From assembly GCA_022592445.1 (NCBI GenBank), contig JABYQR010000234.1:1-64000 (forward strand): a stretch of 64,000 nucleotides of DNA. Reading direction: 5' to 3'. The DNA comes from Cytidiella melzeri. Its lineage: Eukaryota > Basidiomycota > Agaricomycetes > Polyporales > Irpicaceae. Of this stretch, positions 52,001-63,000 are shown piece after piece. Every line of letters starts with the position of its first letter. Position 1 is the stretch's first letter. A program made the position numbers and the translations under genes. The notes beneath the pieces were generated by a model, which worked only from the letters and a program-made list of their open reading frames with translations, did no database searches and was not told the DNA's origin.

Positions 52001-52112
52001 AAGTGTAAAGATTGTGAGTCTCGAGATGACGACAGGCATCCAACTTGAATCCCTCACCAACTCCATAGCCTGCGCCTTGTGGCAATATTGGTTCGTTTGC
52101 GGGTGTAGACAT
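49086..52112 (-). CDS. DUR3-type urea:H+/Na+ symporter
   Basis: Many exons, the first being 52058-52112, then a 6-nt exon 51985-51990, then an exon starting at 51929. The product matches the solute:sodium symporter family DUR3 throughout: [119 protein letters not shown]. About 14-15 membrane helices and a cytosolic acidic loop ([17 protein letters not shown]) are expected. It imports urea at the plasma membrane, normally when preferred nitrogen is scarce. The last intron is unclear: reading through gives a stop at 49086, while a splice after RGMVK could end at 49138. Confidence 0.92.
51985..51990 (-). other. 6-nt microexon of the urea transporter
   Basis: TTGTCG is bounded by CTAG upstream and GTATGT downstream. 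Including it yields GYGVVVGIGLFF, the exact conserved start of DUR3 proteins; leaving it out breaks this motif. Confidence 0.75.
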
Positions 52113-52971
52113 GGTCTCCAAGAATGTCAGAAAACGACTCTAGCGGTCGTCAGCAACAGCGAGGAACAGCTTTTGCACTAGCAATCTGCAAAGCGAGCTC
52201 GTTTTATAGGGAGTCTCGCGAAAGATCTGCGGCTGATTCCACGTCGAGGCTTATCGTTCCATCGTTATATGGATACGTCGTGAGAATGAGATAAGAGCAT
52301 TCTCGTACAGCATTATCGCTACCACGCCAACATAGTGTCTTGTTGGCATTTCGACATGGAATCAAGAGAACGTTGCCGGTGAAACTCGGTGCACAGCTCT
52401 GTCCCCAAGATAAAGACAAGCTTAAGTACGAGTCTATGAATGAAGCGGTTAGACCTGGTAAGACTAGCTGTGTAAAGCGTACCTGCTAGTCGACCTTGAG
52501 TTGAGTTCCTTCGAGCTTGTCGCCTGAGGCAAGTTACACTGGCAGGTCATGCTCTGGATCACGCCTGCAGCCACAGGGCTTGACGTGGTACAGATGTGAA
52601 TGCATAGCTGTGTGTTCAGACGATTGATGATGGCCAGGGAGATCAAACCCTTGAACAGCCTGAACTTGCCATGCATGTGGTGGTTAGCCAGTAATATTGC
52701 CTATTTTGGGAGGAGTACCGTTTCGACGCCGAAAATAAGCGCTTGATCCTCACGAATCACTTCCAGCTCTTGAAGAGGTGTGTTTTGCAATAATTTGGGT
52801 TTCTCACATCCCCCTAGTATACTGAGACCTACCTCTTGAACTGTGACCAACTATCAACAAAATTTTGACGGCGCATAACCAGATCTGGCTTGGGGCTTGT
52901 GGTGCTAGTGTACTAGTATTGCCCCGCTTTCTCAGTGCCAAAGGTATCCGGGCAGTCTCGAAGAAATAATA
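52113..52971. other. Divergent promoter region, no gene seen
   Basis: 860 bp between the start of the urea transporter and the start of the amidotransferase. Short ORFs only. Confidence 0.4.
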
Positions 52972-53928
52972 ATGCCCACCATACGCCTCGCTCTTTTCAT
53001 CTGCGACACGCCAATACCGGCGGTCGTTGCCCAAGATGGCGATTACACCACTATTTTCGATGAACTCTTGCGCAACTCGTTACCGAAAGAACAGTCCTCA
53101 TCCACGTATGAGATGGACTCTTTTGACGTACGGAACAAGATGGAATACCCGGAAGACATTGATCGATACCATGCGATTGTCTATACTGGCTCTGGTAAGT
53201 ATCCGGGCTGTTCTTGACTACAGAATTGCTCTGCTGAGTATGTCGACCAGCGGCGTCCGCATACGAGAACCTAGACTGGATTAACAAGTTGGTAGACTAC
53301 ACCGCATATGTGGTCAAGGAGAAAGCGCATATCAAGCTCATTGGTCAGTGGCATTATGGTAGCGCACATCCCGTCATTGTTTTGTTGACGCAAATTGGTG
53401 AAGGGATCTGCTTTGGTCATCAAATCATATCCCGTGCTCTTGGCGAGGAGTGCGTGCCAAATGGTGGAAAGTGGGAAATTGGCCCTACTACCCTCCAGTT
53501 GACAGATGTCGGAAAGGAGCTCTTTGGTGTCGAAACTTTGGTACACTCTCACACGCGCTACCTCCTGAACTCTCACTAAACTATCTCCCTCGCAGAACAT
53601 TCAAGAAATGCACCGAGACCACATCCCTAATGTCCCCGCCTTCTGTCACCTCCTTGGATCGACGTCCGTTTGCAAGAACCAAGGGTTCATTCGTTACGCC
53701 CCAAACGCTCCTGCCTCCGAACACGCACTGACAGACATTCAGATATTCACCGTCCAGGGCCACCCAGAATTTACGGAGCGTATCGTTTCCGTCGTGGTGG
53801 ATGCACGTGCAGAAACAGGCGTCGTTGACTCTGAGATGGCAGCAGACGCGAGGAGACGTGCGAATTGGCAGAACGATGGCGTGGGGGTGATCGCAAAGGC
53901 GATTTGGAAAATCCTAGGAGTGAGTTGA
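52972..53928 (+). CDS. Class I glutamine amidotransferase-like protein
   Basis: Four exons (52972-53194, 53251-53343, 53404-53540, 53596-53928) give 261 residues. The nucleophile elbow GICFGHQII is preserved with its cysteine, and the His-Glu pair appears as VQGHPEFTE, so the triad is complete. The N-terminal strand (IRLALFICDTP) and absence of a synthase partner domain put it among stand-alone GMP-synthase-like amidotransferases of fungi. It probably hydrolyses a glutamine or gamma-glutamyl substrate, but the acceptor is unknown. It is divergent from the urea transporter. A small degenerate copy of its last exon lies at 55129-55200. Confidence 0.88.
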
Positions 53929-54472
53929 GCTATGGTCAAGGCATGGATGCGATGTAAGTGTTGCCCTCCTGTGGTTTTTTTTCGTTTAATGGTTGCTGAA
54001 TATGACCCTGCAAAAAGGATAAGACAGTCATATTCAAAACACTGATGAGTCAACTTAACCCTCCGTCATGAACCGTAGTATGTTGTAGACGAGCCGCTAG
54101 CTACAACCGCCTGCGCTATATATAGGTCGTTGCATGAACCGCTACCTGACGCTAAAACCTCACACGATCTCTTTCACAAGACTGTAATTGAATGGGCCCG
54201 GGACGATGTACCCCGAGTAACTGCACGGTAATGCTGTGACGGGCCTCTCGTGTAGTGAAGACGCCAACTGAGTAGTGCACACTGCATATGTGTGAATTCG
54301 TTCCATTGCTATTCTCGCGCAGATGGTCAGACTCATGCCACGATCAATAAAGGTCATGGTATCTACATCGATATCTCATCTGGGATGTGTGTGAAAGCAT
54401 CATCGGCAGCAAGATGGACCAGATGGAGCCGATAGTACCAAACCGCAGGAGTGGGAGTCTCTTCTGGCACCG

Positions 54473-54480
54473 TATAAAAG
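54473..54480 (+). promoter_or_regulatory. TATA box of the cyanase fragment
   Basis: TATAAAAG lies about 68 bp upstream of ATG 54541, an apparently intact promoter for a truncated gene. Confidence 0.5.
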
Positions 54481-54540
54481 GCCCTGTGATCATCCCAGTC
54501 ATCTCAAGCTCTCCTTACCACTTGAACCTCACTTGCAACA

Positions 54541-54950
54541 ATGGCCCCCAACCCACAATGCGCTGCCCTCGCTGCCGCCAAGGACAGGAAGGGTGAGCTC
54601 TCCCAGTCCCAGTTATTGAGAGCTTGGGTCGAGATGCTAATATGTTGGCTGCCTCCAGGACTGTCGTACTCCCAAATTGCAGAAAAGATCGGCCAGTCTG
54701 AGAAGCATGTCATCGATAGTGCGTTGTACCTGCAGTTCTACCGTCAATCCTCAAATCTTACAAGATTTCGAACCGCAGTCTGCACGGGCGTCGCTGTCCC
54801 CACCACTGCCGAGTTCGACGCTCTCGCCAATGCCTTGGACATCAAGCAACAGGTATGTGATGCTTTACTCCCTAGTTTACTCCCTGTTGTGCCACGCCGT
54901 TCATAGTCTTCTCCAGCCCCCTCACGACAGTGCTCACCGTACGAAATAAT
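54541..54950 (+). pseudogene. Cyanate hydratase, N-terminal half only
   Basis: Three exons (54541-54592, 54659-54718, 54779-54852) join in frame to 62 codons that match the helical DNA-binding-like N-terminal domain of cyanase: KGLSYSQIAEKIGQSEKHV, then VPTTAEFDALANALDI. Intact cyanases continue with a catalytic C-terminal domain holding the Arg-Glu-Ser active site (YRLYE, FGDGIMSAI). Nothing like it follows; after a GTATGT donor only a few unrelated codons (SSPAPHDSAHRTK or another frame) are available before stops. The gene is thus 3'-truncated and cannot make active enzyme. Its promoter and first exons look undamaged, so the loss may be recent. Confidence 0.8.
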
Positions 54951-55128
54951 CAATTTGAACAAGCAATGTACCAATACACTTGTATTATTACACACCTTGT
55001 CTCGTCTTCGAGGGAGGTTACATTGGTTTCGAAGAAGATGATGTCTGCCAGCCGTGTTGCAAGCGAGGGGTCGCGGATATCGCTGTTCGTTCCTGTCGTC
55101 GTCGGGATCAGATTGGTCATGAACGATT

Positions 55129-55200
55129 GAATATTCATTCGCTACGCTCCGTAGTACCACACATTGACAGGCGTTCAGATGTTCACTGTCCAGGGCTGCC
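55129..55200 (+). pseudogene. Degenerate copy of the amidotransferase last exon
   Basis: This stretch aligns with 53686-53762: ATTCATTCGCTACGCTCC, a short gap, then GACAGGCGTTCAGATGTTCA and CTGTCCAGGG. It keeps the VQG of the catalytic region but loses the histidine codon (GGCTGC instead of GGCCAC). The 55.0-55.2 kb region is thus partly duplicated from the gene 1.4 kb upstream. Confidence 0.6.
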
Positions 55201-55859
55201 TGTTCTCTTATTACAATGAATGCAATTGAAGCCACTTCCATAAGTATGGGCGGGTGGTAAAAAGTTACACGTATACCCGGCAGCGCAGTGCCGACAGGGC
55301 GAGGGCAGTCGGCGACTTCGAATTGCCACCCAGCTCGTAGTCCGCCTCCGTGTGATTCACACACGCCCGCCCATCATCCCCAGTGAGAAACAGATATTGC
55401 AGGACGTTGCCCAGACTCCTTCCCAGTCACCGTCGGTCGGGAGAGCAGAAGATATGCTAAGGCAGGCGCCATCAGGAACAGGCACCCCCTTACATAAGCA
55501 GACCATCACGCAACTCGCAAAGCTATCCACCATCACACCGTCATGCTTGGCTGTAATGTACTTAATACATTCGATGCAGATACTGAAGGGCTTCATTTCG
55601 TATTGAAGAAAATTCCGCTAGCTGTAGTATATACCTTCCTGATACGGAATTTATAATTTTTTTTTGTGATTCATTTTTGGCATTTCCGCATTGAAAGGTG
55701 AAACTATTGGTTCGAGAGGTGCAATATTCAGCGCATTATATAAGCATTACTAAGCATTACATAAGTCGTCACATGACATTTTAGGCACATCCTGGGCGGG
55801 CGGAAAAGAGGTGAAATGAGAGACAAAATATTGTATACCTCCTGCAACTGTTCCCTACA
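55201..55859. other. No gene seen
   Basis: Short ORFs only. Near 55640 there is an A/T-rich tract, and near 55735-55765 a small repeat of AAGCATTAC, possibly the promoter or end of the transposase gene that follows. Confidence 0.4.
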
Positions 55860-56346
55860 ATGGCCCCCAATACAAAGGCTGCTCAGGCGCGCTCTGACAA
55901 CCTTGCGAAGGCAAGAAGAGCCTCTACAGTCATCCTGGAGGAGGTCCCAGACCCTGCACGCAAATGGCTTCCCCCTATTGATGAGGAAGCTGAAGCGGCT
56001 CACCTCGTCTGGTCTGACTTTGAAGACGATGGTGGGGAAGATGCTGAAGAGGTGGAGAAAGGCTGCTTAAATGATCAAAATGAGTCCGATGTCACTATTT
56101 TTGCCCGGATACTTACTACCGCTCAGCAAGTGGCTGTCGAAGCCAAAAATGCGAAGTGCAAGACTAAAAGAAAGTGCCGCTACACAAAAAACGCTGCCAG
56201 TACTGTCTGAGGACATGCTGCAAAGCGTTGAGCCTATACTGCAAGGGGAGGAAAGCTCATCACTTCTTGGTTCAGCACCGCCAAGTCCGATTCCATTTTA
56301 ACACACCTATGCCAACTCTCGAGACATCTGATCCATTGGTGGGTCC
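55860..56346 (+). pseudogene. 5' part of a transposase-associated gene, cut by an LTR element
   Basis: The reading frame starts MAPNTKAAQARSDNLAKARR, has a central acidic stretch, then a basic segment (KTKRKCRYTKNAASTV). This layout is typical of the N-terminal half of fungal DDE-transposase ORFs that are repeated in agaricomycetes; the exact family is a guess. The frame is stopped by TGA at 56208, and a second TGA follows in the same frame 9 codons later; both could derive from CGA. The sequence then stops at the gypsy LTR at 56347, so the rest of the gene lies beyond the retrotransposon or is lost. Confidence 0.5.
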
Positions 56347-57050
56347 TGTCACAGATTTTCAATGTTTCTACAAGACTTGCCTTACCAGGCAACGGTATTA
56401 TTGGGAATATTTAAGCGCTTGTCAAGCGCTTATCCGGCGTCTATTTAGGCGCTTATCCAGCGCTTATCTGGCGCTTATCAGGCGTCTATTCCGGCGCTTA
56501 TTCTCAGTGCCTATCAATTGATGCGCTGATGCGCCTTCTGTCTCTGATGCGCTGATGCGCTCCTTTCCTTATCTGTGTATCACATGATAGAACTCTCTGG
56601 AACATTGTGGAACTATGATGTCATAGTATAGAACATTCCATTAGATGATGTCATAGTTCTTAGAACCTTCTGGAAAAGTCTAGCCTTGTCTTAGAACAAG
56701 CTAGAACAAGTCTAGCCTTGGAGCTGGGTCATGGGGTCAGGTCATGGGGACAATTGCTATTGGTTGATTATTGAAGTGGCACCACTAGGGCATAGGGCAT
56801 GCTTAGTAAGGTAGATTACTTCGCTTACTCATGTAGGTATTAGGGGTCTTAGGGTAGTACCTGGGGTCCTCCCCTTCATGTATATATAGAGGCACTCCTG
56901 AGGGCATATCCCCTCAGTCTTATCCACTCTGTTGATAAAGGACTACCTTGTACTCTCCAGTACTTCGCTCACCACACCTCTTACACTCTATCTCACTATC
57001 TCCCCTTCAAGTTTAACAACTATCTGGTGAGTGTAACCTTAACTGTTACA
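56347..57050 (+). repeat. 5' LTR
   Basis: It starts TGTCACAGATTTTC and ends AACTGTTACA. It contains a TATATATAG box near 56880 and, in its U3 part, a degenerate tandem array. The five bases before it are GGTCC; the matching target duplication would lie outside the window. Confidence 0.93.
56405..56515 (+). repeat. GGCGCTTATC tandem array inside the LTR
   Basis: About eight imperfect units of (A/G)GCGCTTATC or GGCGTCTAT occur in 110 bp. The same motif also appears singly near 27795, outside the element. Confidence 0.75.
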
Positions 57051-57628
57051 TTTGGATAAGACTGCCCCTACTCCCTCACGTCTCTGGATGTGCTGGAGGT
57101 TTCTTTCCCCTTTCTTCTAGGTCTTGTGCCTGTGCGTGGGCCCCTCTACAAATCCTCTAGAAATAGAGGTAGCCGGACCATAGGCTCTAAGTGGTAGTCG
57201 TGTCTAGGCCATGCCTTGATGCGCACAACTTGAATCACCCTCTCGCCCGACGCTCTTAGAGCTGATCAGAGCAGGGGTTGGCATTATGCCAACATGATGA
57301 AAGTGTGCCTCCCCACAGGCGATAGTGGAGTCTGGTGTCAGACAGCTCGTTATAAGAGCTAGACAACAGGACTTGAAGCCCATGAGTGCCTAGGCACGAA
57401 GACGGGTAACTTGTTCTGGCCGGACTTAGGGTCAGTGCAATACTGATCCGCCAACCATTTGCCGCATGGGTGGAACCATGACGGAGATCCTTACACCACC
57501 GGACCTGGAGAGAGAGTCCAGGCCGACGCCGGCACTACCCCACGCACACACAGGACCTCTCCTTTATGGAGATTTGTTCCGCACACCACTGAGCTGTCAA
57601 GCTCATCACACACTGTCACACAGTCACC

Positions 57629-58351
57629 ATGCCGATTTCCCGTTTCATCGCCGCTAGGTCTGGCCGCAAGGCCCCCTACTCCATTCCCGTCCGCAATGAA
57701 GTCACTGGACTTCAAGAAAGCCTCTCAGTCTCCAAGGAGACTCTCGACAAGTTCAAGGATGCTGGCAAGCCTCGCCGGCTCAAGTATCCAGACAACAAGC
57801 CCCTCATCAAGAGGATCGACCTCGAGGAGCAAGCTCGTACCACCATCGAGCATGAGGAAGACCAGGATCGTATGAGAAAGGTCTCCCAACTCATGTCTCA
57901 ACTCAGCCTTCTCGACCGCATCGAGAAGCAGGAGAAGCAGGAAGCTGAAAAGCTTTCTCTTCTCCAGCGTATTGAAGAGCGCAACCAACGCGCTTACATT
58001 CCCACTCCCTCTCCTCTTCCCGCTTCTCTCCGCTTCCGTAAAACGAAGTTAATACTTCGTCAAGAGGAGTTCGAACCGATGATCACAGCAGCCTGTCAAA
58101 GGCTTGAACCCGTGCTCAAGAAGCTGGACGCCTCTTTCTCGAGTGGTGGGCAATCATCTAACCACCAGCTCAACACTCGCAGGGAGAAAGCTCAGCTGCT
58201 GATCGGCCGTGTATTCATGGTTGAACAGTGGTTCAAGGAGAATCACACGGACAAGATGACGAATAGGGAATGGAGGATGTTGAAAAAGGACTTGAAGAGT
58301 TTAGGCAGGATTAGTTTTGTAGACATACATCGGGATGGGGTTACATACTAG
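57629..58351 (+). CDS. Extra ORF between 5' LTR and gag, coiled coil
   Basis: The ORF encodes 240 residues starting MPISRFIAARSGRK, in a leader that is usually non-coding. It has a strong heptad-like region with an internal duplication (LSLLDRIEKQ and LSLLQRIEER) and a basic C-terminal helix region (MTNREWRMLKKDLKSLG). No domain is recognised. It is intact although gag is damaged. It could be an additional structural protein, an accessory protein, or a captured host fragment; nothing distinguishes these here. Confidence 0.65.
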   Translation: MPISRFIAARSGRKAPYSIPVRNEVTGLQESLSVSKETLDKFKDAGKPRRLKYPDNKPLIKRIDLEEQARTTIEHEEDQDRMRKVSQLMSQLSLLDRIEKQEKQEAEKLSLLQRIEERNQRAYIPTPSPLPASLRFRKTKLILRQEEFEPMITAACQRLEPVLKKLDASFSSGGQSSNHQLNTRREKAQLLIGRVFMVEQWFKENHTDKMTNREWRMLKKDLKSLGRISFVDIHRDGVTY

Positions 58352-58576
58352 AATTGCTAGAAGGGCTGTTCGACATGAATGCCTTTGTATATGCGGAAAT
58401 GGAATAAAATGTATGGGCTGACAAGCCTCATTTTACTCGGTGACAACTCCTGAAAAGGATTTAATGTGTGAAAACAACTCTGACAAGAGTTCAATGTGTG
58501 AAAAGTGGTGTTTCTCTTCTTCTTATACTAGAAATAGTATTTCGCTTATCCTTTGCTAACTAAGAAATTAGAAGCA

Positions 58577-60042
58577 ATGGCCTCTCAATCCAACGCCGGA
58601 TCCAACGCTGCCCCCGCTGCTGCTTCCAACCTCACCCACTCTGTTCCTTTCGGCAAAATTACGCCGATTGTCTACAACCCTTCAGTTGAGAACTTTGAGC
58701 AGCATATCTTCCATAACCTAAACACGGCCCAAAGGGCTTTTACTCGTACGGTTGAAGGTGGAGCAACTGCTGCCATCGTCCACAACATGATGAATCAAAT
58801 GGTTCTTATCTGGAACAACCAGCTGTCCCTCCTGGAGGATAACCTCCAGGAATATGTCGATAAGGTCGCTCAAGACCTATATTCGCAGTCCGCTGCTGAC
58901 ACCCAAGTCCAGCGGATGGACACTGACCTGGATATGGTCAAAACAACGATCACAAATGTGGTCAACCAGATCAACCAGCTTCCCTTGTCTCAAGGACAAG
59001 GAGGATCCTCGCGCCAGCCCAAGATTGGCGAACCCCCGGAGTTCAACGGCACTGACGGCAAGGTCAAGTTCAACGAGTGGTTGAACAAGATCTCTCTGTG
59101 GCTTGTCCACGAGAACGTTGCTACAGACAGGCAACGTATTGCCGTCGCGATGAACCGGCTCTCAGGCGCGGCGGCTCAATACATGGAGCCGTGAATCAAG
59201 AAGCTGACAAAGGGTCAGACAATTGGAACGTGGGAAGAGTTCGAGAACGAGCTCAAGGTACAGTACGGACAACGGGATGACAAGGAGGGCGCTCGAAAGG
59301 AGCTTAACGCCTTGTTCAATAACACGGATCTGGCACATAAGAACTTCGTCAAGTACGCGGAACGTTTCCGTACGCTTGGAAGGCTTTCTGGATATGAGGA
59401 CGACTTGCTTATTCACAAGCTCAAGCACGTCATCGAAAAGGACATGAGGCTCGTCATGATCGGAAAAGACGAAAATCAAATTCCGACAACATGGCCTCAG
59501 TTCCTCGACCTCTTGCTCGACATCCACAAGAAGGTCTATCCGGAGAAAGCGCAGGGCCAGATCTTTGCGAAGGAAAAGGATACGTCCACTCCTATGGAGG
59601 TGGACGCTGCGGACAAGAAGAAAAGAAGAACGAGAAGCGGAACAAGGGCAAGGGCAAAGAGGTGAATTCGACTGAAAAGTCGGAAAAGTTCTGCCACATC
59701 CATAAGTCGAAAGGACACAATACGGATGAGTGCAACCTCAACGGCCTAAAGAAGAAGCCCGATGAGAAGAAGAAGGATGGGAAGAAGGATGGAAAGTCTT
59801 CGGCGCCGAAGAAGATTCGGGCAGCAGATGCCGAGGACTCGGGAACGGACAGCGAGGCAGAAGCCCCTAAGGCCTCGTCGTCTAAGACGAAAAATGTTAA
59901 TACCGCGCGCCTAGAATTGGCGGCTCACATCGAGGAGGTTCCAACGGAAGATGATGAACCTTCGACTCCTCACCCGTCCCCTGACAAGGGTAAAGGGAAA
60001 AAGCCGACCAAGGGCAAGGATTTTTTCCGGAGCGTCATGTGA
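58577..60042 (+). pseudogene. gag polyprotein with two lesions
   Basis: The frame starts MASQSNAGSNAAPAAA, followed by the capsid-like gag region (EPPEFNGTDGKVKFNEWL, then FLDLLLDIHKKVYP). A TGA at 59192-59194 interrupts it, and the same frame then continues. Near 59616, in an A-rich run, the frame changes by one base; the downstream part contains a zinc-knuckle-like CHIHKSKGHNTDEC and a Lys/Glu-rich tail ending at TGA 60040. The nonsense codon and the one-base shift make the copy non-autonomous as sequenced, or could partly be sequencing error at homopolymers. Confidence 0.85.
60021..60027 (+). promoter_or_regulatory. -1 ribosomal frameshift heptamer T TTT TTC
   Basis: In the gag frame the codons read GAT TTT TTC. 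A -1 slip there moves ribosomes exactly into the pol frame, 13 bases before the gag stop. This is the X XXY YYZ pattern used by many retroelements. Confidence 0.6.
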
Positions 60043-63000
60043 CTCCCTGCGAACATGAACGCTTAGGCCCTGATACCCTCGATCTTTGTACCGTAGATAC
60101 TGTCAAAAATGTAGCGCGTTCAAAGAATTCATTTTTTCTACCGGTTACAATTTGGGTATATGGAAAGAAAGTGCAGGTCGAAGCTCTGGTAGATTCAGGA
60201 GCCACAACCACGTTCATCAGTAAGTCAGTGGTTGAAAGTAACAATCTGGTCACAAATCAACTGGCATCACCGTTTAACGTCATTAACGTCGACGGTACTC
60301 CCAATAAAGATGGTCAAATCACTCACTCAGTACGTGCATACCTAGAAATAGGTTCGCACCGAGCAAGACAACACATGCTCGTCACTGACCTCGGTAGTAA
60401 ACAAATGATTATCGGGATGACCTTCTTACGCCGCCACAATCCGGAGATAGATTGGGCAAATGGCGAGTGGAGATTTACCAGATGTCCTGAACTCTGTGCC
60501 CCAAGAGCTCGTAAAAACATCACTGTAACTCAAGAAGAGATCGATGAGCTTGAGTTACCTAAGGGACGTTCGGTGTCAGACAACCTGGACGGAATAGGAA
60601 GAGTCGACCCGGACAACCCTCACATCCACTGGATTGACTTAGACGATCCAGAAGACCAAGAAATAGCAGAAATAATCGCTGAACTTTCTGGAAAGGAAGA
60701 CGAGGGCTTTGAAGACGGCTTTGACGAACAAGAGTCCGTCAATTGGAAGCCATTAGTACCGAAATATCTTTGGGAATTTGGTGACGTCTTTTCAAAGAAA
60801 AAATCAGAGCGCATGCCGTTACGCAAACCGTACGATCACGCGATCGAATTTGAGGAAGGTGCCTCCCTTCCCAAAGCGGCTAAACTATACCCGCTGTCTC
60901 CAATGGAAAAGAATTCTCTAGATCAATGGATCGAAGAGGAACTCCGAAAAGGTTACATCCGCAAATCGAAAAGTCCGATTGCAGCACCTGTGTTCTTCGT
61001 CAAGAAGAAAGATGGCTCGTTGCGCCTTGTGCAAGACTACCGAAAACTGAACGACATCACGGTGAAAAACCGGTACCCCATACCTCGCATCAACGATTTA
61101 ATCAATTCGTTAAGCAAGGCTAAGGTCTTCTCAAAGATTGATCTTAGATGGGGATACAATAATGTTCGCATCCGAAAGGGTGACGAATGGAAGACGGCGT
61201 TCATCACACACCGTGGTCTTTTCGAAGCCAAGGTGATGTATTTCGGTTTCAGCAACGCACCTGCGACGTTCCAAGCCATGATGAATGAAATTCTGAGTGA
61301 TTTGATCTTAGAAGGACATGTCATGGTGTATCTCGACGACATCCTCATCTTCACTGAAGACAAGAAGGAAAACCGTCGTATCACACAGGAAGTGCTCAAG
61401 CGTCTACGCGAGAACGATCTATTTGCCAAACCGGAAAAATGCTTTTTTGAAAAAGATCGCATTGAGTACCTAGGCATGATCATTTCTCACGGACATATCG
61501 AGATGGATCCAGCCAAACTCACCGGAGTTACTGAGTGGCCGCGACCTGAAAAGGTTAAGCAAGTCCAAGCCTTCTTAGGCTTCGCCAATTTCTATCGGCG
61601 TTTCATCAAGGACTTTGCTAAACATGCGAAACCGCTCACTATTCTTACAAAGAAGGACCAACCCTGGATCTGGAAAGATGCTCAGGAACAGGCCTTCCAA
61701 AGTCTGAAACAGGCTTTTACGTCAGCACCCATTCTGAGGATACCAGATGACGAAAACCCTTTCCGTCTGGAAACAGACGCTAGTGACTTTGCTACAGGAG
61801 CGGTACTATCACAACTGGACCCAGCTGACAAGCTGTGGCATCCAGTAGCCTTCTACTCTAAATCACTCAACGTCCATGAACGTAATTATGAGATATACGA
61901 TAAAGAGTTGTTGGCTATTATCCGCGCCCTGGAAGAGTATCGTCAACATCTGGAGGGACATCCGATTACCGTAGAAATATGGTCGGATCACCAAAACCTG
62001 ACATATTTCAGGAATGCCCAGAAGCTGACTCGGAGACAAGCACGATGGGCGTTATACCTCACGCGATTCAATTTCGTGCTCCGGCACAAACCCGGAAAGA
62101 CCATGCTTACCGCAGATCCTCTGTCCAGGAGGCCAGATCATGAAGAGGGGGTAAATTCCGATAACGAGGACAAAATTCTCCTTAAACCCGAGTTTTTTGC
62201 CATCTCTGCTATCGAAAACTCTCATGACTCGCCTATCAACGATGATGAAATCCTAAGACGGGTCAAGGAAGCACTCATGAACGACGAAGTTACCAAGGAC
62301 TATCAGCAGTTACTTAACTCTGGTCCTAGGGAGTTCAAGAAATCACTAGAGGAATGGAATTTTGAGAACGGATTACTCCTATACCGTGGAAAAGTCTACA
62401 TCCCCAAAGATCAGAAATTAGATCTGAGACGCCAAATCATCCAGATGCATCACGATCTACCTTCTGCCGGACATCCTGGCAGATGGAAAACGTACGAACT
62501 GATCTCGAGAAACTACTGGTGGCCAGGTTTAACCACTGATGTCAAGAAATACGTGACAGGCTGTGACACATGTCAGCGGATGAAGACTCGTCCGCAACAG
62601 CCTTATGGACCACTCATCCCTAATCCGGTTCCGGCCGAACCATGGGATATCATGACTGTCGACTTGATTACTCAGTTACCGGAGTCTGATGGCTTCAATG
62701 CTATCTGCGTAGTCGTAGACCGCCTCACTAAAAGGGCGCACTTCTTCCCTATTGTAAACGAGTTCTCGGCAAAAGATCTTGCAGCTCTACTCTATGAGAG
62801 AGTCTGGACCCTTCACGGGTTACCTTTGCAAATCATTTCCGACCGAGGTCCACAATTCGCAGCAGATTTATTCCAGGAATGGTGTAAAATGCTAGGGATA
62901 GAATCTACAATGACTACTGCATATCATCCGCAGACTGATGGTCAAACTGAACGAGTTAATCAAACGCTCGAACAGTACCTGCGTTGTTACGTTGATCAAC

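Noticed and set aside
52204..52676. Short minus-strand frames of 70-71 codons between the urea transporter and the amidotransferase
   Set aside because: No start context, splice partner or family; treated as promoter region.
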